This document shows positions 1 through 8,670 of a stretch of 64,000 bases of DNA, piece by piece. Under the pieces are notes generated by a model. It did not search any database. It was not told the origin of the DNA and worked only from the letters and a program-made list of their open reading frames with translations. A program made the position numbers and the translations under genes. The DNA is from Actinomycetota bacterium (GTDB taxonomy: Bacteria; Actinomycetota; Acidimicrobiia; Acidimicrobiales; Iamiaceae): positions 1 to 64,000 of the forward strand of contig JACPNX010000045.1 in assembly GCA_016185275.1 (NCBI GenBank), written 5' to 3'. How positions within the stretch are numbered: position 1 is the first letter of the stretch; each line of letters opens with the position of its first letter.

Positions 1-36
1 TTGCACCCGCTCGGCGGGTTGGCTACACTCGAACTC
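1..36 (+). promoter_or_regulatory. Promoter of the DUF222/HNH gene, leaderless type
   Basis: A TTGCAC box at 1-6 and a TACACT box at 24-29 are separated by 17 nt. The TACACT box lies 7 nt before the ATG at 37, so transcription would begin at or next to the start codon. No Shine-Dalgarno sequence is visible. The sequence is direct; the function is inferred from actinobacterial leaderless promoters. Confidence 0.55.
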
Positions 37-1434
37 ATGTTCGTAGTCGCTGAAGCGTCGCAGGCAGCCCCCGGCGCCGCGGCCGGCGTGGTGCCCGCCG
101 CGTTGGAGGCCGTGGAGCAGACGTTGCGTGCGCTGTGCTCGGGGCTGGAGCCGCTCGCCGTGCCGCTGGGCGACGCACCGGCGCTGTGGCAGCGCTTCGA
201 CGCGGTCGCCCGCCTGGCCGAGGGAGCCAAGGTGCGCCTGGCCGCCCGGGTGGCGGAGTCGAACCGCTGGCGCCAGGACGGGTTCGCCAGCGCGGCGGCG
301 TGGATGGCCCGCACCGCGGGCACCACCGACCGCACCGCCAAAGAAGCCATCGCCACCGCCGAGCGGCTGCGCGAGCTGCCCCAGGTCGACGAGGCCGTCG
401 CCACCGGAGGCCTGTCCGTGCCCAAGGCCGTCGCTGTCGCCGGTGCCGCCGCCGACCCCACCACCGAGCGACGACTGCTGGAGGCCGCCCAGCATCAGGG
501 TGTCCGCCAGCTCCAGGAGACCGCCGCCCGCATCCGTCACGCGGCCGACCGCACCGCCCAAGCCCGCCACGCCCGCCTCCACCGGAACCGGTCGCTGCGC
601 ACCTGGGTCGACACCGAGGACGGCTCGTTCCAGCTTCGCCTGGCGTCGACGCCCGACGCCGGGGCCGAGATCCGTGCCCTGCTGCGCCCGTGGGCCGACC
701 AGGCCTTCGAGCGGGCCCGCACCGACCAGCGTCACGAGCCGCCCGCCGCCCACGCCCACGACGGTCTGCTCGCCGCCCTGCGCGCCGCCAACGCCACCAT
801 CGGACCCGCAGCCGCCAGCGGCGACCCGACGGCCAGCGGCCCGGCACCCAAAGGTGCGTCGAAGCGTCCGGACTGCAAGGTGATCTTCGTCGTCGACCTT
901 CCCGCCTTCGAGCGCGGCGAGCTCCGCACCGGTGAACGCTGCGAGATCGCCGGCCTCGGCCCCGTCCCGCTGTCGGTGCTGCGCGACCACCTGCCCGGCG
1001 CGTTCCTCGCCGCCGTGGTCAAGCGCGGCGTCGACGTGAACGTCGCCCACCTCGGCCGCGCCCCCACCGCCCACCAGCGCACCGCCCTCGAAGAATCCGG
1101 CTACCGCTGCAACTCCCCGGGCTGCGAAGCCACCTGGGCCCTCGAGATCGACCACCGCCGGCCATGGTCCCGCGGCGGCCAGACCGCGCTGTCGACCTCG
1201 GCCGGGTCCATGGGCGGCGCGACGCAGAACCCTTGCGCCTCGTCGCAGCCCAACCGCTGGAGGGCCCGTAGCTGCTCGACCGTCTCGGCGCCCTCGCCGA
1301 CCGTCGTGAAGCCGAGGCTCTTGCCGAGGGACACGACGAGCCGGACGATCTCCGCGTCCTCGTCGCGCTCCCCGAGCCCGTTGACGAACACCTCGTCGAT
1401 CTTGAGCACGTCGACCGGGAAGCGGCGCAGGTAG
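37..1434 (+). CDS. DUF222/HNH endonuclease-like protein with replaced C-terminus
   Basis: This belongs to the actinobacterial 13E12-repeat family: an N-terminal helical DUF222 region (about residues 10-260) followed by an HNH nuclease motif. The start is ATG at 37, directly behind a leaderless promoter. The HNH core begins normally with CNSPGC and the LEIDHRRPWSRGG segment. It then stops after GGQTAL near base 1190, before the family's usual NL..LC..HH metal-binding half. Everything from about 1196 to the stop at 1434 is the antisense of the EAL-domain gene on the other strand, so those roughly 80 residues are not nuclease sequence. The protein is probably inactive as an HNH nuclease. Either a deletion joined two convergent genes or this is an assembly chimera. 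Confidence 0.7.
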   Translation: MFVVAEASQAAPGAAAGVVPAALEAVEQTLRALCSGLEPLAVPLGDAPALWQRFDAVARLAEGAKVRLAARVAESNRWRQDGFASAAAWMARTAGTTDRTAKEAIATAERLRELPQVDEAVATGGLSVPKAVAVAGAAADPTTERRLLEAAQHQGVRQLQETAARIRHAADRTAQARHARLHRNRSLRTWVDTEDGSFQLRLASTPDAGAEIRALLRPWADQAFERARTDQRHEPPAAHAHDGLLAALRAANATIGPAAASGDPTASGPAPKGASKRPDCKVIFVVDLPAFERGELRTGERCEIAGLGPVPLSVLRDHLPGAFLAAVVKRGVDVNVAHLGRAPTAHQRTALEESGYRCNSPGCEATWALEIDHRRPWSRGGQTALSTSAGSMGGATQNPCASSQPNRWRARSCSTVSAPSPTVVKPRLLPRDTTSRTISASSSRSPSPLTNTSSILSTSTGKRRR

Positions 1435-3758
1435 GCGAGCGAGGTGTACCCGGCGCCGAAGTCGTCCACGGCCACCCGCGCACCGAGCGCCTTGAGCCGC
1501 TCGAGCATCGCGATGGCCCGCTCGGGGTTCGCCATCACGACGGTCTCGGTGATCTCGAGCTCCAGCGCCGACGCGGGAAGCTGCACGATGCTCAGGGCCC
1601 GCTGCACGACCTCGACCAGATCCGGCCGAGCGAGCTGGCGTGCGGACACGTTGACGCTCACGCGCAGATCGGCCGACCGGGGGTGCCGGTCGCGCCAGCG
1701 ACGCAGCCACCGGCACGCCTCGGCCAGGATCCAGTCGTCGATGGCGGTGGCCAGGCCGGTTTCCTCCGCGAGCGGGATGAACTCGTCGGGCGAGATGTCG
1801 CCGTGCTCGCGGGTGCGCCAACGAGCGAGCGCCTCGAACCCGGTCACCCGGCCGGTGCGCAGCGAGCGTTTGGGCTGGAAGGCGACGCCCAGCCCACCCG
1901 TGTCGACGGCGTGCCGCAAGGCCTGCTCGAGCTGCATCCGGCGCAGCGCTTGGGCGTGGAGCGACTCGTCGAAGACCGCGACACGGTTCCGGCCACCCTC
2001 CTTCGCGAGGTACATGGCGGTGTCGGCGTCGCGCAGGAGGGCGTCCGGCCGGTCGTGCTCGGGCCGGCGGATGGCGATGCCGATGCTGGTCCCGACGTGG
2101 ATCAGGTGCTTGCCGAAGCGCATGGGGTCCCGCAGGCAGTCGACCATCCGCCCGGCGAGGAACTCGGCCTCCTTGGGACCGTTGAGGGCCTCGCAGAGCA
2201 CGACGAACTCGTCGCCGCCGAATCGGGCCAGGAGGTCGGTGGAGCGCAGCAGCGACGAGAACCGGTCGGCCACGGTCAACAGGAGCTGGTCGCCGACCTC
2301 GTGGCCGAGGCTGTCGTTGACGATCTTGAACCGATCGAGATCGCAGAACAGCACCGCGATGTGGCGGCCGTGCCGGTCCACCTTGCTCATCGCCTGCCCG
2401 AGCCGTTCGAGGAAGAGCCGGCGGTTCGGCAACCCGGTGAGGGCGTCGTGGGTCGCCTGGTGGATGAGCCGCTGCTCGAGGTCGCGGCGCTCGGTGACGT
2501 CGTCACCGGTGACCACGGCACCGTCCACCAGGCCGTCGGCATCGACCAGGGGCCGGGTGCGCAGCTCGATCAGGCGGCGCCGACCGGCCGGCGTCGTCCA
2601 CGGAACCTCGATGACGTGCGCGGCACCGTCCCACAACCGGTGGAACAGGCTCACGACGAGCTCGGCCTGGACCGGGTCGTGCTCGCTCCACCGGGCCAGC
2701 GCATCGGGCAGTGCCACGCCGAGCTCGGGTGCGCCGTCCTCGACGCCGAGCAGCTCGAGGGCGCGGCCGTTGACGTACTGGAGCCGCCCGTCGACGTCGA
2801 GGCGGAACACGCCGACCGGTGACTGCTCGGCCAGCGAGTGGAAGCGCTCCTCCAGCACGAGTGCCTCGGCGTGGGCGCGCAGACGCTCGGTCACGTCCCG
2901 CCAGCTCGTCACGACGCCCCGCACGTCGGGTTGGCCGAGCAGATCCACGCCGACGACCTCCACCCACCGCCAGGACCCGTCGGCGTGCTCGACGCGCACC
3001 TCGTCGCGGTCGCGGGCGCCCTCGCCTGCAGCCAGGCGGCCCATCAGCTCGACGAAGCGATCCCGATCGTCGGGGTGCACGAGCGCGGCCAGGGTGCGCC
3101 GGGCCAGGTCGACGGGGCGCCACCCCAGGATGGGCCCGACGGCCGAGCTGACGAAGCGCAGGCGCCCGTCCCGCTCGGTCACGATCAGCACCTCGCCGGA
3201 GTGCGCGGTGAACGCCTCCAGCTGGCGCTCGCGACCCGCTACGGCGGCGTGGGAGTCGTCGACCGAGCGCAGCTCCGACGAGACGCCCATCGTGAGCAGA
3301 CCCACCAACCAGACGGTGAGACCGGCCGGCACGGCGAGGACCCAGGGGAGGTGCCGGATGGCGATCAGCTCCACGATCGTGAACGCCGCGAGCACCGCGA
3401 TGCCGGCCAGCGCCCGCACGTGGCGCGCCCGGAGCCCGTAGACGGCGACGAGCCCGATGGCCCACAGCCATGTGGGGCTGGGACCGGCCGTCGCCCCGAC
3501 GACGAGGACGGTGGCCGCGAACGCAACGGCCGCCCGCCACCGCTGGCTCACGTAGCGGTCGCCGCGGGCAGACACCACCGCCAGCGTGAGCAGGAGGGCG
3601 ACGATCCCCCAGGCACCGTCGGGCAGGTGCCCGACAGCGGTGGCGAACGCTCCGTGCACCGCGAGGGCGGCGAGCACGACGGGTTCGGCGAGGCCGAGGG
3701 TGCGCGTCACGACGGAGGGGGCACCGCCTCCTCGATCGTGCCTCGCCGGGGACGCCAC
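1101..3758 (-). CDS. Membrane PAS-PAS-GGDEF-EAL c-di-GMP signalling protein
   Basis: The 885-residue protein has about five hydrophobic N-terminal segments (residues 20-160), two PAS domains (about 180-290 and 300-430), a GGDEF domain and an EAL domain. The GGDEF motif RFGGDEF is intact and is preceded by an RSTD inhibitory site at the usual five-residue spacing. The EAL half keeps its key residues: GFEALARW, NVSARQL, ELEITE, VDDFGAGYTSL, the Lys in LKID, and EGAET. Both cyclase and phosphodiesterase chemistry are therefore possible. The start is GTG with AGGAGGGAAGG upstream. The EAL domain runs to AQGFCVAPPMDPAEVD; the last about 33 residues are read through the antisense of the HNH gene, so the native stop has been lost. 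Signal and output are unknown. Confidence 0.9.
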   Translation of the reverse strand: MASPARHDRGGGAPSVVTRTLGLAEPVVLAALAVHGAFATAVGHLPDGAWGIVALLLTLAVVSARGDRYVSQRWRAAVAFAATVLVVGATAGPSPTWLWAIGLVAVYGLRARHVRALAGIAVLAAFTIVELIAIRHLPWVLAVPAGLTVWLVGLLTMGVSSELRSVDDSHAAVAGRERQLEAFTAHSGEVLIVTERDGRLRFVSSAVGPILGWRPVDLARRTLAALVHPDDRDRFVELMGRLAAGEGARDRDEVRVEHADGSWRWVEVVGVDLLGQPDVRGVVTSWRDVTERLRAHAEALVLEERFHSLAEQSPVGVFRLDVDGRLQYVNGRALELLGVEDGAPELGVALPDALARWSEHDPVQAELVVSLFHRLWDGAAHVIEVPWTTPAGRRRLIELRTRPLVDADGLVDGAVVTGDDVTERRDLEQRLIHQATHDALTGLPNRRLFLERLGQAMSKVDRHGRHIAVLFCDLDRFKIVNDSLGHEVGDQLLLTVADRFSSLLRSTDLLARFGGDEFVVLCEALNGPKEAEFLAGRMVDCLRDPMRFGKHLIHVGTSIGIAIRRPEHDRPDALLRDADTAMYLAKEGGRNRVAVFDESLHAQALRRMQLEQALRHAVDTGGLGVAFQPKRSLRTGRVTGFEALARWRTREHGDISPDEFIPLAEETGLATAIDDWILAEACRWLRRWRDRHPRSADLRVSVNVSARQLARPDLVEVVQRALSIVQLPASALELEITETVVMANPERAIAMLERLKALGARVAVDDFGAGYTSLAYLRRFPVDVLKIDEVFVNGLGERDEDAEIVRLVVSLGKSLGFTTVGEGAETVEQLRALQRLGCDEAQGFCVAPPMDPAEVDSAVWPPRDHGRRWSISRAQVASQPGELQR

Positions 3759-3856
3759 CCTTCCCTCCTGGTCGCTCGCATGCGCGCCGACCGGTCGCGC
3801 TCGGTCCGCCTCACTCCGTCGGCCGATGCCACCGGTGCATGAGCGGCGCCGGCGCG

Positions 3857-3890
3857 AACGGGGCCGCGCCGGTCGCGGCGCGGCCCCGTT
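3857..3890 (-). terminator. Hairpin terminator downstream of the exported protein gene
   Basis: A perfect 14-bp inverted repeat (AACGGGGCCGCGCC, 6-nt loop, then its complement) lies about 30 bp past the stop of the minus-strand gene ending at 3919. There is no long T tract, as is common in GC-rich actinobacteria. Confidence 0.65.
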
Positions 3891-3918
3891 CCGTTCCGGT
3901 CGAGCGGACGGCCTGCGG

Positions 3919-4524
3919 TCAGCTCTTGCGCCGGGCTTCGACGAGCCGCCGAGCCAGGTCCGGCAGCCGCTGCTCGATGCGGGCGGCCCGGTCGCGGGTC
4001 AGCTTGCCGGCAGTGACGGCCTCCTCGACCTTCGCCTTCCCGGCCGCGCTCAGCGCATCGACCGCCTTCTGCGGGTCGACGCCCTTGGCGCTGGCCACGT
4101 CGGCGATGGACTTGCCGGCCTTCAGCGCCGCCTTCAGGTCAGCGGGCGCCACGCCGATGGCCGTGGCGGCCACGTCGACGACCTGCTTGCCGTGGCGGCG
4201 CAGGAAGCGCCGGCCGCGGCCCTGCTGGCGTTCCTGCCGGAACGCGCTCTGGACGGAGTCGGCCTGGTCCTGGGTGAGCGTGCCGTCCTTGACCAGCCCG
4301 GCCAACGCCTGCTCCAGCGGGCCCTGCCGGTCGGCTCCGGCCGTGTTCGCAGGGTCGCTCGCGCTCCCGGAGGTGCCGGCAGGCGGCTGGGTCGTGGGCG
4401 CGGCCCCGGCGGACCCGGGCGTGGCCTGCACGCCTTGGATGGGGCTGAGCGCCGCCACCGCCAGGCCGCCACCGGCGAGGCCGGCGGACAGGGCGATGGA
4501 GGCGGCGATCTTGCGTAGGCGCAT
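3919..4524 (-). CDS. Exported Ala-rich protein of unknown function
   Basis: The 201-residue protein starts with a clear signal peptide (MRLRKIAASIALSAGLAGGGL, cleavage likely near ATPGSAGA). A low-complexity Pro/Thr/Ser linker follows. Next come two related helical stretches of the form LVKDGTLTQDQADSVQ, and a segment around VVDVAATAIGVAPADLKAAL that recurs in many uncharacterised exported actinobacterial proteins. The charged tail contains LTRDRAARIEQRLPDLARR. No catalytic motif is visible. It is transcribed away from the hemerythrin gene and has its own hairpin terminator. I do not recognise a function. Confidence 0.75.
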   Translation of the reverse strand: MRLRKIAASIALSAGLAGGGLAVAALSPIQGVQATPGSAGAAPTTQPPAGTSGSASDPANTAGADRQGPLEQALAGLVKDGTLTQDQADSVQSAFRQERQQGRGRRFLRRHGKQVVDVAATAIGVAPADLKAALKAGKSIADVASAKGVDPQKAVDALSAAGKAKVEEAVTAGKLTRDRAARIEQRLPDLARRLVEARRKS

Positions 4525-4666
4525 CAGGGGGCTCCTTGGTCTTGGTCCCGGTTCGGACGCTGCTCAGCATCGGCTCCAGTTGTGAGCAAGCTGTGAGGTG
4601 CCGCGCAGGGCTGTGTGACAGCCGGCGGTGGTCGCCGAACCCACCGGTGGGAAGGGTCCCACGCCG

Positions 4667-5245
4667 ATGAACATCCTCACGTTGCTCACCCAGGACCACC
4701 GCAACCTCACGCCCCTCTTCGCCCGGGCTGCGGCCGCTGCCGGCGAGCCGGAGGAGCTGGTCCACGTCCGGGACCTCGTCAGCGAGCACATCAGCCGCCA
4801 TGCGGCGGTCGAAGAGCAGCTTCTCTACCCGGCACTCCTCGAGCAGGCCGGCGACGACCGTCCCGCCGTGCTCCGGGCACTCGAGGACCACCATGCCGCC
4901 GAGACGCTCCTCGCCGAGGCGCTGCAGCTCCCCGCGGCCGACGAGCGGCTCCCCGCCAAGCTCTCGCTCCTCGCCGACGACGTGACGCGGCACCTCGAGC
5001 ACGAAGAGCAGGAGCTGTTCGACCTCGCCCGCCGCACGCTCACCGAGCCCCGTCTCGAAGAGCTCGGTGAGCAGGCGGAGCGGGTCAAGGCCATGGCGCC
5101 CACCCAGCCGCACCCCCACATGACCGGCAAGCCCGCCTGGCAGGCCGCGCTCGCGTTGCCGGTGCACCTCACCGACAAGGCACTCACCACCAGTCGCAAG
5201 CTGGTCGGCCAGCTCCTCGGGTCCCGCGCCGACGGCGGCTCCTGA
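4667..5245 (+). CDS. Hemerythrin HHE cation-binding domain protein
   Basis: The 192-residue four-helix bundle protein has the hemerythrin-like ligand pattern: H near residue 11 (TQDHRNLTP), HISRHAAVEEQLLYP, EDHHAAE and HLEHEEQELF. These supply the His/Glu set for a di-iron site. Family members bind O2, NO or iron, or act in redox stress. I chose ATG 4667 because GGTGGGAAGGG lies upstream and the HHE domain begins immediately after it; an in-frame upstream start would add only a non-conserved tail. The C-terminal PTQPHPHMTGKPAW region is an extension. Its 3' end overlaps the end of the convergent membrane gene by about 60 bp. Confidence 0.85.
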   Translation: MNILTLLTQDHRNLTPLFARAAAAAGEPEELVHVRDLVSEHISRHAAVEEQLLYPALLEQAGDDRPAVLRALEDHHAAETLLAEALQLPAADERLPAKLSLLADDVTRHLEHEEQELFDLARRTLTEPRLEELGEQAERVKAMAPTQPHPHMTGKPAWQAALALPVHLTDKALTTSRKLVGQLLGSRADGGS

Positions 5246-6635
5246 CGCCTCGGCCGGACCGCCCGGTCCGGCCGGTCCGGCAACGCTCAGCCGGCCGGGC
5301 TGGCACGCTGCTGCCCCGGAGCCCGGGCACCGCAGCGCCGCCGGGCGGTTCGGGCGCAGCCCGCCCACCGATCGGCGCGGCCAGCGGCCCGGCCCCGGCC
5401 ACGTCGGCCACGACCTGGAGGGCGGCCTCGACGCCGGGGACGCGAGCCACCCAGCTGAGTGCGGCCCAGCCGAGGTGCACATGCTCGAGAGCGCGGCCGA
5501 CGGCGGCGACGCCCGTCGCCTGCTCGACGCCACGCACATAGGTGATCCGCACCATCGGCCGACCGCTCGTCTCGGCCGCCAGCACGTCGAGACGGCGCCG
5601 GTGCCGTCGGGTGAGGAAGCGGCCGACCTCCGAGCATGGGTCGCACGAAGTGCCGGCGTAGACCACGGCTGGCTGGCCGACGTAAGGCCGCCACCGTGGC
5701 ACCCACAACCGGACGCCGGTGCGGTAGCGGCCCCAGTCCTCGCCGAACCGCGCCGACAGCTCGGTGTGCTCGCTCCACGCTGCGTAGCCCGCCGAGAAGA
5801 GCGCAGCCACGACCGTGGCGGCGATCACGCCCGGCTGCTCGAGCACCAGTCCCCAGGCGGCGAGGAGCACGGTGCCGCCGAGCTGCATGGGGTTGGCGAC
5901 GTACGCGTACGGCCCGGTGGTCACGAGTGTGGACGGCGGGTCGAGCGGCAGCGGCGTGCCACCGTGGGCGGCGAACTCCATGACCGCCTGCACCGCCATG
6001 GAGGCGACCGGAGCCACGATCACCGCGGCCACGACGAGCTGCCATCGTGGTCGGGTCACCAGCCGGTGCCAGTCGCCACCGACCACGGCGAACGCAAGGC
6101 TGGGCACCAGATAGCCGGTCACGCCGGCGAAGGCGAGCAGTTGAAGCGTCGCTCGCCACGCAGGACGGACGCCGTGGACCGTCAGCCACGCCAGCACCGT
6201 GCCGGGCAGCAGGGCGACGGCGACGGCAAGGAGCTCGCCGAGGATCCAGCGGGGCGCAAGGTCGATGACGGCCCCGAGGCGCGGCATGACGATGAAGTCT
6301 CCGGCCACGAGGCCGACCGCCACGACCGCGAGGCGGTCGGCGCTCAGGAGCACCGGTACGGCGCCCCAGAGCACCGTCCAACCGAGCCACAGATCGACGG
6401 GCATGCCCGCCACCGCACCGCCCGCCGTGCGGAACTGCCACCAGCCTTGCGCGACCGCAACCTGGTTGACGGCCAGGAGGGCCACCAGCTGCCACACCAG
6501 GCCCGCCACCACGGCCGCCGCGAGCCGCCTGTCGGCCGCGCGCCGGGCGCGCGTCACCCCCAACCCGCAGGCCACCGACACGGGCAAATAGAGGCTGGCC
6601 GCCCGCACGATCAGAGCGGCGTCGGGCGGAGTCAC
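5184..6635 (-). CDS. Six-TM / isoprenylcysteine-methyltransferase-like / DUF393-like fusion protein
   Basis: The 483-residue protein begins at GTG 6635, which overlaps the upstream gene's stop by 4 bp (GTGA). Residues about 1-200 are hydrophobic segments. A PEMT/ICMT-type domain follows, with the signature TTGPYAYVANPMQLGG, then HTELSARFGEDWGRYR. The last part resembles DUF393, a thioredoxin-like fold: VYAGTSCDPCSEVGRFL carries a CxxC pair, and GWAALSWVARVPGV matches the usual DUF393 tail. Methyl transfer to a lipid or thiol at the membrane plus thiol redox is a possible combined role, but this is inference. The Arg/Gly-rich C-terminus runs into the hemerythrin gene's 3' end and may not be functional. 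Confidence 0.75.
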   Translation of the reverse strand: MTPPDAALIVRAASLYLPVSVACGLGVTRARRAADRRLAAAVVAGLVWQLVALLAVNQVAVAQGWWQFRTAGGAVAGMPVDLWLGWTVLWGAVPVLLSADRLAVVAVGLVAGDFIVMPRLGAVIDLAPRWILGELLAVAVALLPGTVLAWLTVHGVRPAWRATLQLLAFAGVTGYLVPSLAFAVVGGDWHRLVTRPRWQLVVAAVIVAPVASMAVQAVMEFAAHGGTPLPLDPPSTLVTTGPYAYVANPMQLGGTVLLAAWGLVLEQPGVIAATVVAALFSAGYAAWSEHTELSARFGEDWGRYRTGVRLWVPRWRPYVGQPAVVYAGTSCDPCSEVGRFLTRRHRRRLDVLAAETSGRPMVRITYVRGVEQATGVAAVGRALEHVHLGWAALSWVARVPGVEAALQVVADVAGAGPLAAPIGGRAAPEPPGGAAVPGLRGSSVPARPAERCRTGRTGRSGRGVRSRRRRGTRGAGRPACDWW

Positions 6636-7660
6636 GGGATCGACCGGACCACGACCGAGTCGAGCAGGTAGCGCGCCGCTTGGCCGAGGCCGTAGCGCTC
6701 CATGGGGCCGAAGTAGAAGCTCGGGTTGAGCAGCCGGTCGTACTCGAGCCGCCACGTCACTCTGGTGCCGCCGCTCGCGAGGCGGCGCCACGTCACGACG
6801 GCGCGCTCGAGCGTGGCCCAGCGAGCCAGCATCGTCCGGTCGTCGTCGACGGTGAACACGACCCGGCCGGGTCCGGACGACGACACCCGCAGGCGCATGT
6901 TCGAACGGCTGGCCATGCCCGCCGTCGCCGTTCCGGCGAAGAGTCGTCCCGGATGGTCATCGCGAGAGCCGCCCGCGAACTCGATGATCCGTACGTCGCC
7001 CACGGTGATGCCGGACCCGCTGGCCTGTACGGGGCGGTTGAATCCCATGCGCAGGAACGACGACCTGGGTGCCACGAACGAGGGCGTGCGGACGAGAGCG
7101 GCGGCGACCGCCTCCGGCGGAGCGGCCACCACCACGGAGGCGGACGCCGCATCATGCGGGGAAGCGGGCGAGCGCACGACGCCCTCCGAGCTCAGCACCA
7201 GGAGGGGCAGGCCGAGCACCATGAGGGTCGAGCGGCGCGCCAGCCCCCGAGCGCGCGCCCCATCCACCACGACGCCCACGACGACGCAGATGAACCCGAC
7301 CAGCGGATAGGCGATCAGCAGGCACAACAGCCCCTCGGGCAACACCACGCCGGCGATGAGCATGGCGATGGCCGATCCCTTGAGCAGCGTGCCGACGGCA
7401 CTCTTCGCGGGCTCGGTCAGGACCAGCCCGATGGCGAGCAGGGCCGGAACCCCGACGAACAGGGCTGCCGTTCGTTGCAGCCCGGAGGCGTAGAGGACCC
7501 GGTACGCGACATCGGCGAGCGCGAGCACGACGATGAAGCCGATGATCCGGCGCCGCGCCCTCGTGAGATGCGCGCGGTCCCGGCGCACCGGCTGCACCCC
7601 CTCCGAACCCTCACCGTTGCCCGGTTCTCGCGGCCAACCGTCCTGCTGATCCTCTGTCAC
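6632..7660 (-). CDS. Membrane protein with SRPBCC-like C-terminal domain
   Basis: The protein has about 342 residues from GTG 7660, which is preceded by GAGGGGCGGAG; an in-frame upstream start at 7720 is possible but overlaps the putative operator. It has about five hydrophobic helices (RIIGFIVVLALADVAYR, TAALFVGVPALLAIGLVL, GSAIAMLIAGVVL, and two more). A soluble C-terminal region follows, with VVVAAPPEAVAAALV, RVVFTVDDDRTMLARWATL and WRLEYDRLLNPSFYFGPMERYG. This resembles the START/SRPBCC fold that binds lipids or other hydrophobic ligands. It is translationally coupled to the methyltransferase/DUF393 fusion and divergent from a MerR regulator. The exact ligand is unknown. Confidence 0.7.
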   Translation of the reverse strand: MTEDQQDGWPREPGNGEGSEGVQPVRRDRAHLTRARRRIIGFIVVLALADVAYRVLYASGLQRTAALFVGVPALLAIGLVLTEPAKSAVGTLLKGSAIAMLIAGVVLPEGLLCLLIAYPLVGFICVVVGVVVDGARARGLARRSTLMVLGLPLLVLSSEGVVRSPASPHDAASASVVVAAPPEAVAAALVRTPSFVAPRSSFLRMGFNRPVQASGSGITVGDVRIIEFAGGSRDDHPGRLFAGTATAGMASRSNMRLRVSSSGPGRVVFTVDDDRTMLARWATLERAVVTWRRLASGGTRVTWRLEYDRLLNPSFYFGPMERYGLGQAARYLLDSVVVRSIP

Positions 7661-7703
7661 GGGCTCCGCCCCTCGGTCGAGTACGCTGCGACCATAGACG
7701 AAG

Positions 7704-7719
7704 TGAGTAAACGTTCTCA
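7704..7719. promoter_or_regulatory. Candidate MerR operator
   Basis: TGAGTAAACGTTCTCA has matching 4-bp outer arms (TGAG/CTCA) around an AACGTT core. It lies in the divergent region between the membrane operon and the MerR gene. The symmetry is only partial, so this is a candidate. Confidence 0.3.
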
Positions 7720-7777
7720 AGGTTCAGCATCCGAAGGATCGGCGAGCTACCCCGCATCCGACGGTCCCCGGTCGGAG

Positions 7778-8539
7778 ATGACCGTCGACGAGCTGGCGCG
7801 CGCCGCGAACCTCATGGTCTCGACCGTGCGCCTCTACCAGCACCGCGGGTTGCTCCCTCCGCCTACCAAGCGCGGCCGGATCGCCTGGTACGGCGAACCC
7901 CACCTCAACCGGCTCCGCCTGATCGCGTCGCTCCAGGTCCGTGGGTTCTCCCTCGCGTCGATCAGGGAGCTGGTCGACGGCATGGATCGCGGCGACAGCC
8001 TCCGGGCGATCCTCGGCCTGAGCGGGGGGCCGTCGACATGGACCCCGGAGCCACCCGGCACGGTGTCCCTGACCCAGCTCGCCGAGGCGCTGCCCCATGC
8101 CGAGCTGACTCCCGAGCTTGTGCAGCGTGTCGTCTCGCTCGGATTGGTCGAGCTCGCACCCGACGGCGCGACGGTGATCGTACGGAGCCCCTCGTTCCTA
8201 AGGATCGGCAGCGAGCTCGGCGCGCTCGGCGTTCCCGCCGACGTGATCCTCGATCAGTACGAGGCGCTGAGGGCAGACGCCGACCGCATCGCCGAACGCT
8301 TCACCGAGCTGTTCCGGACGCACCTGTGGGAGCCCTTCGCCGAGGAGGGCATGCCCGCCGAGCGCGTCCGCAGCATGGTCGACACGCTGGAGCGACTGGG
8401 CCCGCTTGCCGAGGGCGTCGTGATCATGGCGCTGCGCCACGCGCTGCAGGAGCGAGCGGAGAACTTCGCCCGGGCAGAAGCGGAGCGACTCGGCGTGGAC
8501 GTCCCCCGTCCCGGGCCGCACCGGGCCGAGCCGGCGTAG
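7778..8539 (+). CDS. MerR-family transcriptional regulator
   Basis: The protein has about 253 residues. An N-terminal MerR winged helix (MTVDELARAANLMVSTVRLYQHRGLLPPP) is followed by the recognition-wing segment IAWYGEPHLNRLRLIASLQVRGFSL. The long C-terminal helical domain (about residues 100-240) resembles the effector half of the longer actinobacterial MerR-type regulators rather than a metal-binding loop; I see no conserved Cys ligands. ATG 7778 is used because the HTH starts there. A GTG at 7703 would add about 25 poorly structured residues and would place the palindrome inside the gene. It likely controls the divergent membrane operon. Confidence 0.8.
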   Translation: MTVDELARAANLMVSTVRLYQHRGLLPPPTKRGRIAWYGEPHLNRLRLIASLQVRGFSLASIRELVDGMDRGDSLRAILGLSGGPSTWTPEPPGTVSLTQLAEALPHAELTPELVQRVVSLGLVELAPDGATVIVRSPSFLRIGSELGALGVPADVILDQYEALRADADRIAERFTELFRTHLWEPFAEEGMPAERVRSMVDTLERLGPLAEGVVIMALRHALQERAENFARAEAERLGVDVPRPGPHRAEPA

Positions 8540-8670
8540 GCGCGGTGGGGTGCGACGATCATCTCGGAGTCGCGGAGATCGTGGCCGAGGATCCTGCCGC
8601 GCCCAGCAGGGCGCCGGCAGCACGGCCGGCAGAAGCGCCAAGGACATCCCGACGCCCCTCGCCTGCCGTC

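Noticed and set aside
1185..1200. GTCGAC (SalI site) at the gene junction as a cloning scar
   Set aside because: A six-base palindrome is common at this GC content; it is noted with the junction but is not evidence of cloning by itself.
1444..3441. Long open frames opposite the GGDEF-EAL gene and similar long antisense frames opposite most genes
   Set aside because: They are shadows caused by high GC content; their sequences are Arg/Ser/Pro-rich and show no family motifs.
8540..8670. Terminator between the convergent MerR and glnA genes
   Set aside because: Short GC-rich complements exist, but no single stem stands out enough to call.
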